Positions 37,713-47,400 of a stretch of 64,000 nucleotides of DNA are shown here, piece after piece. A program made the translations under genes and the position numbers. This DNA is from an uncultured Bacteroides sp. GTDB taxonomy: Bacteria; Bacteroidota; Bacteroidia; Bacteroidales; UBA932. The notes under the pieces were generated by a model, which did not search any database, was not told the DNA's origin, and saw nothing but the letters and a program-made list of their open reading frames with translations. Where the stretch lies: the NCBI GenBank assembly GCA_900543205.1, contig UQQM01000008.1, forward strand, positions 1 to 64,000, in the 5' to 3' direction. The first letter of the stretch is position 1; the number at the start of each line of letters is the position of its first letter.

Positions 37713-37867
37713 TTTCCCAAGCTGTTTTGCGTATCTGATATTCCGGCCCTGCCGCTCTGGCCATAGATCTCGCAATATCCGCCGTCTGCTCCAAGACCGA
37801 GCCGGATGCCGTCGCGCCATAGCATAAGCGTCAGCCGGGCGCTCTCCCCAGGAGGACCAGGGGTCAT
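37709..37867 (-). CDS. Small hypothetical ORF (52 residues) or gene remnant
   Basis: ATG 37867 to TAA 37709-37711, convergent with truB and overlapping its stop by 4 bp. The peptide (…LTLMLWRDGIRLGLGADGGY…) has coding-like composition with G/C-ending codons, unlike random intergenic DNA, but matches nothing I recognise. An in-frame TAG lies just upstream of the ATG, so it is either a true small gene or the end of a decayed one. Confidence 0.35.
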   Translation of the reverse strand: MTPGPPGESARLTLMLWRDGIRLGLGADGGYCEIYGQSGRAGISDTQNSLGN

Positions 37868-37935
37868 GGACTACAACTCCGACAATTACGGCAACCTCTA
37901 CAGCTCCTCGCTGTCGGAGTTCCTAGACTAGAATA

Positions 37936-37975
37936 GAAAAAGGACAGGGCCACGCCTGGAACGCTCCCTGTCCTG
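37936..37975 (-). terminator. Intrinsic terminator on the minus strand
   Basis: Arms AGGACAGGG (37967-37975 on minus) and CCCTGTCCT (37942-37950 on minus) are followed by a run of T (37938-37941). No annotated minus-strand gene lies upstream, so it either ends a small RNA starting near 38.08 kb or belonged to a deleted gene. Confidence 0.7.
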
Positions 37976-38090
37976 AATACAAAATTATTAACCGCTAATA
38001 CCCAGGAATATTCAAGTGTAGGTTAAGAACGGCCGGATTCCCGGCCAATATGATAGTTTGGTTAGAATCTTTCTAGTGACGACAAATATA
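37936..38090 (-). other. Candidate small transcript or susD-like 3' remnant
   Basis: A minus-strand -7 box TATATTTG (38083-38090) precedes about 140 nt that contain a GGCCGG/CCGGCC stem (about 38031-38046) and end at the terminator at 37936-37975. Alternatively, the last codons before a TAG at 37995-37997 read NIPGY, similar to the NPGY-type ends of SusD-family proteins, so this may be the tail of a deleted susD-like gene. The frame is open only back to 38076. I cannot decide between these. Confidence 0.3.
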
Positions 38091-38164
38091 CACAAGCACG
38101 TTCTCTGCGCGGTACACTCACATCTTCAAAAAGTGGAAAATAGTCCAAATTGGAAATTAATGTG

Positions 38165-38172
38165 TATTTTTG
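38165..38172 (+). promoter_or_regulatory. -7 box of the SusR-like regulator promoter
   Basis: TATTTTTG on the plus strand, 19 nt before the chosen ATG at 38192. No good -33 element. Excludes the longer frame from 38150. Confidence 0.5.
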
Positions 38173-38191
38173 TTCAAACTTAAAGAAAACC

Positions 38192-40999
38192 ATGCGAAAG
38201 CGGCTCGCACTGCTGAACCTTCTGATTCTCTCGGCCATGACGGCCGAAGCCCTTCCGTCATACACCTTCACGCGCTATCTCGAAAGGAACGGAATCCCTA
38301 CCACCAGGGTCGAGAAGATAATACAGGACGCCGACGGGTACCTCTGGCTCGCCTCATGGTCCGGGCTGTACCGCTTCGACGGACTGCGGTTCATCAGCTT
38401 CAGGAAAAATCCCGCAGCGGCAGCCGCCAGCGCTGCGGACGAGAGGCTCGCCGACCTCAGCGGCGACAGGTTCGGACAGCTCTGGCTGCTCACCATGAAC
38501 AATGTCCTGCACCGTTTCGACTGCTCTTCAGGAGAATCCGGGAAACCGCTCGCCTATGGGATACAGGCCATCTTCAAGCTGGCCGGCGACGACTTCCGCT
38601 TCGTGACCTCCCACGGGACGGTGCTGAAAAGCGACTACTCCAGGGACGGAAAGGACTGCACACTGTCCGAATGCCTCAGGCTGCCGAGGGGAGAGAACGT
38701 CATCTCGGTCTTCTCCGATTCGGACGGTACGGTCTGGACCCTGACGGACAAGGGGATATACAGCGGGGAGAAGCTTGTAGCCGCCATACCCGGGCTGTGC
38801 TCCTATGAAAGCACCGACAAGCTCTACATCGGCAGCACCGGCGGCCGGATGCTCATAGCCGGGAAAAACGGGACAAGCATAGAAAACATAGGGACGGGCA
38901 TACGGGTCGAACTCATAGCCGCCGTCCCAGGCCGAGAAGAATTCCTCGCCGGCTCCGGCGAGAGCGGGCTGTTCTGCTGGAACAGGGCCGATGGGAGCGT
39001 GACACGGGTAAAGAACGACTCCTGGAACGGAGGGCCGCTCAGGCAGCAGCGCGACCGCTTCGGCAACCTCTGGATATACTCGGAGAACGGAAGCCTGAAC
39101 TGGTACGACAAGGACGCCAGGAAACTGGTTCCATTCTACAACAGCAGGCTCCAGCCGGCATGGAACCCCGAGACCCGCCTCAACGCACTGTTCGTGGACA
39201 GCCAGGGCAACCTGTGGCTCTCCGGCTCCTGGGGCGGACTGGAGAGAGCCAGCTACAACGCGGGAGAATTCAGGCTAAGGCCCATCGACTCGCGCCCCGG
39301 CGCCTCTCCTGCCGCCAACGACGTCAGAGCCGTGTTCCAGAGCGGCGACGGCACCATATACGTGTCCACGCGGGACTGCAAGGTCCACCTGCTGGACAGC
39401 CTGCTGCACGAAATCGCCTTCTGGCAGACTGAAGCCCCGGTCTACACGATAACGCAGGCAGGCGACGGAAACATCTGGCTGGGGACCAAAGGCTCGGGGA
39501 TAATCGAGAACACTGCCGGCCCGTCGGAAGCCGCGGACTACCGGCCGCACCGCTACGCCAAATCCGAGGACTATTACGCCCCCAACAGCGAACTCATCTA
39601 CGACTTCAACTCCGACAGCCCCGACAGGCTCTGGATAGCCTCGTTCGACGGCAGCCTCTCCTATGTGGACATGAGCGACAGCGAACGGCGGTTCATAAGC
39701 AAGAAGAACCTCCTCTCCTTCCCCACCGAACAGCTCAACATGATGAGGCACGTCAGCTTCGGCCCGGACGGAAAGCTCTATGCAAGCGGGACCCTCGGTC
39801 TCTTCGTATGCCCCAACCCCGACGCAGATGCCCAGGACCTGCGCTTCATACGCTTCCCGAGGGTGAAGGACTACGACATCCAGCACATACTGTTCACCGG
39901 CGGAGGGGAGCTCTGGGCCTCGTCTTCAGGCAACGGGTTCATCCGCCTCGAAAGCACCTCCCCTGACAGCGACATCAGGACATTCACCACGCGCAGCGGG
40001 CTCATGTCCAACTTCGTCCTCAGCGCCATAGAGGACAGGTCGGGCAACATCTGGATCGCCTCCAACGGAGGGCTCAACAAGTTCAACCCCCGGACCGGAA
40101 GCATAATAGGCTATTCCTACGGCCGCATCGGCCTGAACATGCGTTTCAACGAAGGCAAGCCCCTGATGGCCTCCGACGGGAAAATATACTTCAACACCAC
40201 TAGGGGCCTGATGTACTTCGACCCTGATGAAGTCTCCAACAGTTCCTTCGTCCCGAAGATTCTTGTGAATTCGCTGACGGTCACGGGAAAGAGAAAGAAC
40301 CACGACGCCTCTGGAATCGTGAGGATGAGGAAGCGCGACGCCCTCAACCTCAATTTCTCCGCCATCGACCTCAGCGCCCCGGAAAGGGTCATCTACTACT
40401 ACATGCTCGACGGCAGGGACAGGCAGTGGAACAGCCTGGGGAACGACCCGCGCATACATATCGACAAGCTCAAGCCAGGGAAATACAGCCTCAGGCTGCG
40501 CTCGACCAACGGCGACGGAGTCTTTACGGACAACGAAAAGACCATAGAGCTGGTGGTCAGCCCCGACTTCCTGCCCTGCCTGCTCCTGGCCGTCCTGTTC
40601 CTGGGCGCGGCGGCGTTCAGCCTGACACGGCGGCGCACGCTTCCCTCACCCGGAACGGAAGATGACCTGGACAGCGCGCAGCGGTTCAAGAAGGAGTTCT
40701 CCGAATACCTGGCTGAACATATCGACGACGGGGAGCTGAACATCACGGAGATGGCGGCGGCGATGAACATGAGCCGCTCCGCGCTCTTCGGGAAATGCCG
40801 TTCCGCCACCGGCATGGCCCCGCTGGAATACCTGAGGAGCATGAGGTTCAGCAAAGCCGCCGAAATGCTGGGCTCCGACCGACACAGCATCTCCCAGATA
40901 GCCTGGGCCACCGGATTCAACGACTCCCACTACTTCAGCAAGGCCTTCAAGCAGAAATTCGGCATGACACCCTCGGAATACCGCAGAAGACACAGGTAA
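38192..40999 (+). CDS. SusR-like membrane regulator: propeller sensor plus AraC-type HTH
   Basis: 935 residues. A signal/anchor segment (about 1-22) leads into a periplasmic sensor of two-component-regulator propeller repeats (about 25-690; for example DADGYLWLASWSGLYRF, DRSGNIWIASNGGLNKF). A Y_Y_Y-type domain follows (about 700-785, YYYMLDGRDRQWN), then one transmembrane helix (about 791-812) and an AraC-family DNA-binding domain (about 845-935, ending AWATGFNDSHYFSKAFKQKFGMTPSEYRR). There is no histidine kinase or receiver domain, unlike hybrid two-component systems; SusR of B. thetaiotaomicron has this signal-through-membrane plan. It would sense a periplasmic glycan, but no susC/susD pair is nearby. 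Confidence 0.9.
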   Translation: MRKRLALLNLLILSAMTAEALPSYTFTRYLERNGIPTTRVEKIIQDADGYLWLASWSGLYRFDGLRFISFRKNPAAAAASAADERLADLSGDRFGQLWLLTMNNVLHRFDCSSGESGKPLAYGIQAIFKLAGDDFRFVTSHGTVLKSDYSRDGKDCTLSECLRLPRGENVISVFSDSDGTVWTLTDKGIYSGEKLVAAIPGLCSYESTDKLYIGSTGGRMLIAGKNGTSIENIGTGIRVELIAAVPGREEFLAGSGESGLFCWNRADGSVTRVKNDSWNGGPLRQQRDRFGNLWIYSENGSLNWYDKDARKLVPFYNSRLQPAWNPETRLNALFVDSQGNLWLSGSWGGLERASYNAGEFRLRPIDSRPGASPAANDVRAVFQSGDGTIYVSTRDCKVHLLDSLLHEIAFWQTEAPVYTITQAGDGNIWLGTKGSGIIENTAGPSEAADYRPHRYAKSEDYYAPNSELIYDFNSDSPDRLWIASFDGSLSYVDMSDSERRFISKKNLLSFPTEQLNMMRHVSFGPDGKLYASGTLGLFVCPNPDADAQDLRFIRFPRVKDYDIQHILFTGGGELWASSSGNGFIRLESTSPDSDIRTFTTRSGLMSNFVLSAIEDRSGNIWIASNGGLNKFNPRTGSIIGYSYGRIGLNMRFNEGKPLMASDGKIYFNTTRGLMYFDPDEVSNSSFVPKILVNSLTVTGKRKNHDASGIVRMRKRDALNLNFSAIDLSAPERVIYYYMLDGRDRQWNSLGNDPRIHIDKLKPGKYSLRLRSTNGDGVFTDNEKTIELVVSPDFLPCLLLAVLFLGAAAFSLTRRRTLPSPGTEDDLDSAQRFKKEFSEYLAEHIDDGELNITEMAAAMNMSRSALFGKCRSATGMAPLEYLRSMRFSKAAEMLGSDRHSISQIAWATGFNDSHYFSKAFKQKFGMTPSEYRRRHR

Positions 41000-41004
41000 T
41001 TTAT

Positions 41005-41012
41005 TATCTTTG
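41005..41012 (+). promoter_or_regulatory. -7 box of the MFS transporter promoter
   Basis: TATCTTTG on the plus strand, 7 nt before the ATG at 41020 and 5 nt after the regulator stop. Predicts a leaderless mRNA. Confidence 0.6.
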
Positions 41013-41019
41013 CGCCCCG

Positions 41020-42216
41020 ATGGAAACCAGAGTAAAAACTACCGCCGGGGCCGCAATGCCCGTGCTGATTGCGCTAAGCGTCGCGCATTTCATCAACGAC
41101 CTGCTGCAGACCACCGTCACCTCGGCATATCCGATAATAAAGGATGACCTCGACCTGAACTTCGCGCAGATAGGCTCGATAACCTTCGTCTACCAGCTCG
41201 CAGCATCGGTGTTCCAGCCTCTCGTGGGCATGCTTTTCGACAGGAAACCGTTCCGTGGCAGCATGGAGCTGGCCACCACCTTCACCCTGCTCGGCATCAT
41301 CTGCCTCGCGCTGGCCCCCAACCTCGCCGGCATATATCTCGCCGTGTTCACCATAGGCATAGGCTCCTCGATAATCCATCCCGAAGCCTCGCGCATCACC
41401 TCGCTCGCCTCCGGTGGCAGACGTGGTCTGGCCCAGTCCATCTTCCAGGTGGGCGGCAACTTCGGAGGCGCGGTCGGCCCGCTCATCATAGCCGTCACGG
41501 TCGTCCCCTACGGACGCAGCCACTTCCTTTGGTTCGTCCTGCTCTCGGCCGTTTCCTACGCCGTCACGGCCTTCATCAGCCGCTGGTACAATTCCTATCT
41601 CGACACCCACGGCCACAACTCCAGGGCCACGTCATTCAGGCCTCGCCCGCTCCGCCTCGGCGCCACCATAGCCGTCATAGCGCTCATCTGCGTGCTCATA
41701 ATATCCAAGTACATCTATCTGGAAAGCCTGAAGAACTACTATACCTTCTACCTGCTGGAGAAGTTCGGCATCAGCGTGCAGCTCTCCCAGGTCTTCCTCT
41801 TCGTGTTCCTGTTCGCGACTGCTGCCGGAACGCTCGTGGGCGGCCCCGTCGGCGACAGGATAGGCCGGAAATACGTGATTCTGCTGTCGATAGTGGGCAC
41901 CGCTCCGTTCAGCCTCGCGATGCCCCACACGGGGCTGGCCGCCACTGCGGCGCTGAGCTTCTGCTCGGGCTTCATCCTTTCATCGGCCTTCCCGGCCATA
42001 CTGCTGTACGCCCAGGAGCTTCTGCCCAACAAGCTCGGCATGGTCTCGGGGTTGTTCTTCGGCTTCGCCTTCGGAATCGGAGGCATAGTGGCGGCCGTGC
42101 TGGGCAATATGATAGACCTCCACGGCATCGAATACGTCTACCGCATCGTGGCCTGGTCGCCGCTCATCGGTCTGGCCGCCATCTTCCTTCCGGATCTGCA
42201 GAAGAAAGTGCGGTGA
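41020..42216 (+). CDS. MFS exporter, fosmidomycin-resistance (Fsr)-like
   Basis: 398-residue inner-membrane transporter with 12 predicted helices. The pattern AHFINDLLQTTVTSAYPIIKDDLDLNFAQIG at the N-terminus and GMLFDRKPFR (loop 2-3), FHPEASR-like SIIHPEASRI, and FLFATAAGTLVGGPVGDRIGRK in the second half are typical of the Fsr group of major facilitators. The true substrate is unknown. Its own -7 box makes it independent of the regulator upstream. Confidence 0.9.
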   Translation: METRVKTTAGAAMPVLIALSVAHFINDLLQTTVTSAYPIIKDDLDLNFAQIGSITFVYQLAASVFQPLVGMLFDRKPFRGSMELATTFTLLGIICLALAPNLAGIYLAVFTIGIGSSIIHPEASRITSLASGGRRGLAQSIFQVGGNFGGAVGPLIIAVTVVPYGRSHFLWFVLLSAVSYAVTAFISRWYNSYLDTHGHNSRATSFRPRPLRLGATIAVIALICVLIISKYIYLESLKNYYTFYLLEKFGISVQLSQVFLFVFLFATAAGTLVGGPVGDRIGRKYVILLSIVGTAPFSLAMPHTGLAATAALSFCSGFILSSAFPAILLYAQELLPNKLGMVSGLFFGFAFGIGGIVAAVLGNMIDLHGIEYVYRIVAWSPLIGLAAIFLPDLQKKVR

Positions 42217-42297
42217 AACCGCCCCTCCGGCGTCTGTACGGCATATTATTTGTACGTTTTTACCGGTTCGGTCGAAAATTCCAATCAGACGGTAGAA

Positions 42298-42900
42298 ATG
42301 AGCAAGGACGTACGGAAAAAGATTCTTGAAGCCGCATCGGAGGCCTTCTCCGCATACGGCTACGACAAGACCACGGTGGAGGACATTGCCAAAATGGCGG
42401 ACAAGGCCAAGACCACCGTCTACTATTGTTTCGAAGGGAAGGCGGAAATCTTCTCGGCCGCCCTGGAAGAGGAGGTCAGGGCCATGCAGGACGGGCTCTC
42501 GGTCTACCTCAACCCGGCGTCCGGGAACATCGTGCCCAGCCTGCGCGACTACCTCAAGAAACGCATGGACGTCCTGCTGGGTTCACGGCTCTACAGGAAA
42601 TTTCTGGTCGAAGCCATAAAGCGAGGCAACAGAAGCGAGCTCGGAAGCATCCTCTTAAAGGCACGCGAACCGCTCGACCTGGCCGAAAGGCAGTTCTTCA
42701 GCCTGGTATGCGCGTTCGCAAAGGAGACCGGCGCCCTCGACAACAAGGTCGAACCGGAAATCTTCGCCGAGATGCTCACGATGGTGCTCCGGGGCGTGGA
42801 GGTGCAGATACTGCTGTCCGACGACGAGGCGGCTTCGATGGCCACCTACGACGAAATGGTGAACTTCATTACAAACACAGATAACTACAGCGGAAGATGA
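42298..42900 (+). CDS. TetR-family transcriptional regulator of the RND operon
   Basis: 200 residues. The N-terminal helix-turn-helix is clear (ILEAASEAFSAYGYDKTTVEDIAKMADKAKTTVYYCF, about residues 8-45); the C-terminal ligand domain is divergent as usual. First gene of a five-gene efflux unit; its stop overlaps the lipoprotein start as ATGA, so the regulator is co-transcribed with, and probably controls, the pump. The frame is open to 42250, but the HTH spacing and the ATG at 42298 favour the shorter form. Confidence 0.9.
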   Translation: MSKDVRKKILEAASEAFSAYGYDKTTVEDIAKMADKAKTTVYYCFEGKAEIFSAALEEEVRAMQDGLSVYLNPASGNIVPSLRDYLKKRMDVLLGSRLYRKFLVEAIKRGNRSELGSILLKAREPLDLAERQFFSLVCAFAKETGALDNKVEPEIFAEMLTMVLRGVEVQILLSDDEAASMATYDEMVNFITNTDNYSGR

Positions 42901-43415
42901 AAAAGATATTGATTGCGGCAGCCCTCATGGCCGCAGCCTGTTCCTGCACCAAGGAGGGGACGGCGAGATTCGAGGGATACTACTCCTACAAGACCAGCGG
43001 AACGATCAGCTTCGAGGCTACATCGGCCGCGTCCTCGGAATCCGAGCTCGCCCCCGACGAGATGACCTTCAGCATATCTCCGGAATCCGGCCAGCTCAAC
43101 ATCCTCACGCGTGACAGGAAATCCGGGACGCTGGTGCTGACGATGAACGCCGTCGCGGGCGGGGTCGCCAAGGTTGAGGGCAAGGCCGAAGGGAGCAGCC
43201 TGACACTCGAGGATTTCAGCAAGCATGTGAGCTTCGGACTGTCCAGCTCCGCCGTCGAAAGAAGCCATGACTTCACCTTCAGCGGCAGCGGCGAGCGGCT
43301 CGACGACATGCTCCTGATAGATTTCACGGCAAGCGGCTCCATGGACTACATGGGCCGGAGCTATGTGGTGACAGGTTCTGACATAAAATGCGTGGCAAGA
43401 CTCAACGACAGATGA
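42897..43415 (+). CDS. Small lipoprotein of the RND efflux operon
   Basis: 172 residues. A lipoprotein signal (MKKILIAAALMAAACSC, lipobox AAAC with Cys15) targets it to the envelope. The rest is Ser/Thr-rich with regular alternating strands (for example VERSHDFTFSGSG), suggesting a beta-sandwich or calycin-like fold, but I recognise no family. ATGA overlaps at both ends (with tetR upstream and the adaptor downstream) tie it tightly to the pump, so a role as accessory subunit or ligand-binding partner is plausible; this is inference. Confidence 0.8.
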   Translation: MKKILIAAALMAAACSCTKEGTARFEGYYSYKTSGTISFEATSAASSESELAPDEMTFSISPESGQLNILTRDRKSGTLVLTMNAVAGGVAKVEGKAEGSSLTLEDFSKHVSFGLSSSAVERSHDFTFSGSGERLDDMLLIDFTASGSMDYMGRSYVVTGSDIKCVARLNDR

Positions 43416-44437
43416 AAAGGATTCCGATATATATCGCTGCCCTGCTGGTTCTCGCAGGCTGCAATTCCACCGGCGGACGGACAGGTTCCGCTGAAAGGGC
43501 GCCGATAGCGGTGAAGGTACAGGAAATCACCGACGTAAGCTCCGCCGGTATCATTTCCTACGTGGGCACCGCCGAGGCCGTCAGGTCCACGGTGATATCC
43601 GCACCCAACGCCGGACGCCTGGTATCGCTTAACGCAGGCAGAGGCGACAGGGTGAGCGCAGGGCAGGTTCTCGGCCAGATCGAGTCCCAGACCGTGCGCA
43701 GCACTTGGCAGATGGCCCAGGCCACCCTCAGCCAGGCCGAGGACGGATACGAGCGCGCAAGCAAGGTCTACAGCTCGGGCAGCATCTCGGAGGTGCAGAT
43801 GGTGGAGATCAACACCAAGCTGAGCCAGGCCCGCGCAGCCGCCGAGGCGGCGCAGAACGCGCTCGACGAATGCACGCTCAAGGCTCCTTTCGACGGCTAT
43901 GTCGCCGAGGTGATGGCCGACGAAAGCGTGCAGCTGAACATGTTCGACCCCGTCCTCAGGCTCATGGACATCTCCGAAATCATCATACGCTTCGCGGTTC
44001 CGGAAAGCGAGATCAACAGCCTGCATGTCGGCCAGGAAGTCAGCGTGGACGTGGCCGCGACCGGCTCCGCCGCCCTGAAGGGCAGGATACTCTCCAAGGG
44101 CATATCGGCGTCGCCTCTCTCCCACAGCTACGACTGCACCGCCAGCCTTGACGCCGGCCCCGGGAAGCTCATGCCTGGTATGGTCTGCGAAGTCCATGTC
44201 AGCGAGCGCGGCGGCCACGGAGCCGTGGTGCCGGCATCGGTAGTGCAGACTGGCGCCGAAAGCCGCTATCTCTGGACCGTGCGTGACGGACGCGCGCAGA
44301 AGACCCCGGTCAAGGTCGGAGGATTCTCCGGCAACGGAGTGATCATCACCGAAGGCCTGGACGAAGGCGACCTCGTCATCGTGGAAGGCTATCAGAAAGT
44401 TTCATCCGGAATGAAGGTCACGACGGAGGAGGAATAG
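43412..44437 (+). CDS. RND efflux periplasmic adaptor (MFP) lipoprotein
   Basis: 341 residues. Lipobox LAGC near residue 14 anchors it in the membrane. The lipoyl-like half-motifs (NAGRLVSLNAGRGDRVSAGQVLGQIE and LKAPFDGYVAEV) flank a coiled-coil hairpin (about 90-140, TLSQAEDGYERASKV, KLSQARAAAEAAQNAL); a beta-barrel domain and membrane-proximal domain follow. It bridges the RND pump and TolC. Start ATG 43412 overlaps the lipoprotein stop; the RND gene begins directly after its stop. Confidence 0.95.
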   Translation: MKRIPIYIAALLVLAGCNSTGGRTGSAERAPIAVKVQEITDVSSAGIISYVGTAEAVRSTVISAPNAGRLVSLNAGRGDRVSAGQVLGQIESQTVRSTWQMAQATLSQAEDGYERASKVYSSGSISEVQMVEINTKLSQARAAAEAAQNALDECTLKAPFDGYVAEVMADESVQLNMFDPVLRLMDISEIIIRFAVPESEINSLHVGQEVSVDVAATGSAALKGRILSKGISASPLSHSYDCTASLDAGPGKLMPGMVCEVHVSERGGHGAVVPASVVQTGAESRYLWTVRDGRAQKTPVKVGGFSGNGVIITEGLDEGDLVIVEGYQKVSSGMKVTTEEE

Positions 44438-47400
44438 ATGGAGAACAGGAAATCATCTCTCATACTCTGGACGATAAGGCACAAGTCCATCATCTACCTG
44501 ATTCTGGTGGTGCTGGTGGGAATCGGCATCTACGGAATCTCGAAGATGAACAAGGACGAATATCCTTCGTTCGAAATCAAGCAGGGCCTTGTGGCCGCCG
44601 TCTACCCCGGAGCGTCTTCGCTCCAGGTGGAAGAGCAGGTCGCAAAACCCGTGGAGCAGGTGCTGCTCTCGTTCGACGAGGTCAACAGCCAGAATCTCCA
44701 GATCACCTCGAAGGACGGCATCTGCTACATGCTCGTCGACCTCACCTCCCCCGCCCGCACCAAGGACGAGGTGTGGTCCAAAATCAAGATGAAGCTTGAC
44801 GAGACCAAGAGCACCCTGCCTCCCGGCGTGCTGGCACTCGTGGTCATTGACGACTTCGCATCGGTCTCCTCCTCGCTGATTGCGATGGAGTCCGAAGACA
44901 AGAGCTATAGCGAGCTCATGGAGCTCGCCGACGAACTCTGCGAAAGGCTCAGGACGATTCCCGAGCTGGCGGCCGTGACCGTCTACGGCGGGCTCGACGA
45001 GGAGATTGCGGTGACCGTGGACATGGAGAAGCTCTCGAGCTACGGCATCTCCCCTACGAGCCTGATGCTGGGCTACCAGAGCTCCACGCTGCAGCTCCCC
45101 AGCGGAAGCTTCAACTCCGGATACGCCAATTCCCCCATCCACATCAGCTCGCCCGTCGGCAGCGAACGCGAGATAGCAGAAAGGATAGTCTGGAGCGATC
45201 CTGCGGGCGGCATAGTGAGGCTCAAGGACATAGCCACGGTGGAAAGGCGCTACAAGGCTCCCGATTCGTTCGTCAACTACAACGGGAACTCCTGCCTGAT
45301 AATCTCGGTGGAGATGCGCTCCGACAATGACATCGTGGCCTTCGGCAAGGAGCTCGACAAGGTGATAGACGAATACGAGCAGGATCTGCCCGAGAGCGTG
45401 ACCCTGACACGCATTACTGACCAGCCCAAGCTGGTGCGCAATTCAGTGTTTTCCTTCCTCAGGGACCTCGTGATTTCAATGGTCGTCGTGATTCTGGTGA
45501 TGCTGATGCTCTTCCCCATGAAATCGGCGCTCATCGCAAGTTCCGGAGTGCCCGTGTGCACGGCAGTCGCCCTGGCGGTCATGTACCTGACCGGAATCGG
45601 GCTCAACACGGTCTCGCTGGCAGCCCTGATAGTGGTACTCGGAATGATAGTCGATGACTCGATAATCACGATGGACGGCTATATGGGAGAGCTGGGCAAA
45701 GGCATGACCCGCGAAGAGGCGGCCCAATCGAGCGCACGCGAGCTCATGATGCCCATGATTACGGCGACCACGGGGCTGAGCCTGATGTTCTTCCCGGCCA
45801 TGGGTCTCATCACCGGCTATCTCGGAGACTTCGTGACCTACTTCCCCTGGGTCGTGGCAATCGCCCTGACCGCCTCGCTCTTCTACGCCATATTCGTGGT
45901 GCCTTCGCTCGAGGTCAGGTTCATACGCAGCGCCAACATCGAGCAGGACAACATCTTCTCGCGCATACAGAAGAAATTCTTCTACGGACTGCAGAAGGCC
46001 TACGACACCGCACAGGACTGGTGCTTCCGCCATCCCAGGATGACGCTCTCAGCCGGAGTCGGAGCCGTGGCTCTCGCCGTCGTGCTCTTCTTCCAGCTCA
46101 ACATCCAGATGATGCCCATGGCCGACAGGGACTTCTTCGCAGTCGAAGTCACCCTGGACAGCAATGCCGGCCTGGAGGACACCAGGGCGGTCGTGGACTC
46201 GCTGCAGAACATGATGCTGCGCGACGGGCGCGTGGAATCGGTCACGTCGTTCATAGGCAACAGCGCCCCGCGCTTCACCGCGACCTACACCCCTGCCACT
46301 CCCTCGCCCAACTACGCACAGCTCATAGTAAACACCAGGTCGATTGAGGCGACCAAATCCATACTCCCGGAATACGAGGAGAAATACGAGCATTATTTCC
46401 CCGAAGCCCTGATACGCATCAAGCAGATGGACTATCAGGCGGCCACTCCCATAGAGATACGCGTGCAGGGAGCCGATTTCGACTCCATCAAGCCTGTGGC
46501 CGACACAGTCAGGGCCTACCTTCAGGCCCATGACAGGGAGATGAAATGGGTCCACAGCACGGCCGACGACTACCTGAGCTGTGTGGAAGTCAGCCTCGAC
46601 GCGGACGAGGCGGCAAGGCTCGGAGTCAACAAGGCCATGCTCTCGCTCTCGCTCGCCGGGACGCTGGGAAGCCAGCCGCTCGCCTCGCTCTGGGAGGGCG
46701 ACAAGGCGATTCCGGTCAATCTCTACAGCTCCGGGGTCAGAGACGGAATGCCCTACGACATGATAGGCAACCAGCAGGTCAGCACCTCGATGCCGGGCAT
46801 AAGCGTGCCCCTGAGGCAGGTGGCAGATGTCACGCCGGGATGGGAGCCCGCCCAGCGCATACGCTACGCCAGCGAGGAGACCATCATAGTCTCCGCCGAC
46901 ATGAAGTCCGGGCAGAGCCAGCCGGCTTCGATGAAGCATATCAGGAAATTCATCGACGGCCTGCAGCTGCCGGAGGGAGTCCACATAAGCTACGGAGGCC
47001 TGACCGCAATCAACACCGGGGTGATTCCCGAGATTCTGATGAGCTTCATCTGCGCCGTGGCCGTGCTCTTCCTCTTCCTGCTCCTGCATTTCCGTAAGAT
47101 CTCCATAGCGATTCTGGCCATAGTGCTCAGCGCGCTCTGCCTGTTCGGAGCTTTCCTGGGCCTCTGGATATTCGGGCTGGACTTCAGCATCACAGCCGTG
47201 CTCGGACTCATAAGCCTCGTGGGCATCATTGTCCGCAACGGCATAATACTCTTCGAATATGCGGAGGAGCTGCGCTTCCAGCGCGGGCTGCCGGTCAAGG
47301 AAGCTGCGGCCATGGCGGGCAAGCGCAGGATGCGGCCCATCTTCCTGACCTCATGCACCACGGCGCTCGGGGTATTGCCCATGATTCTCAGCGGCGACCA

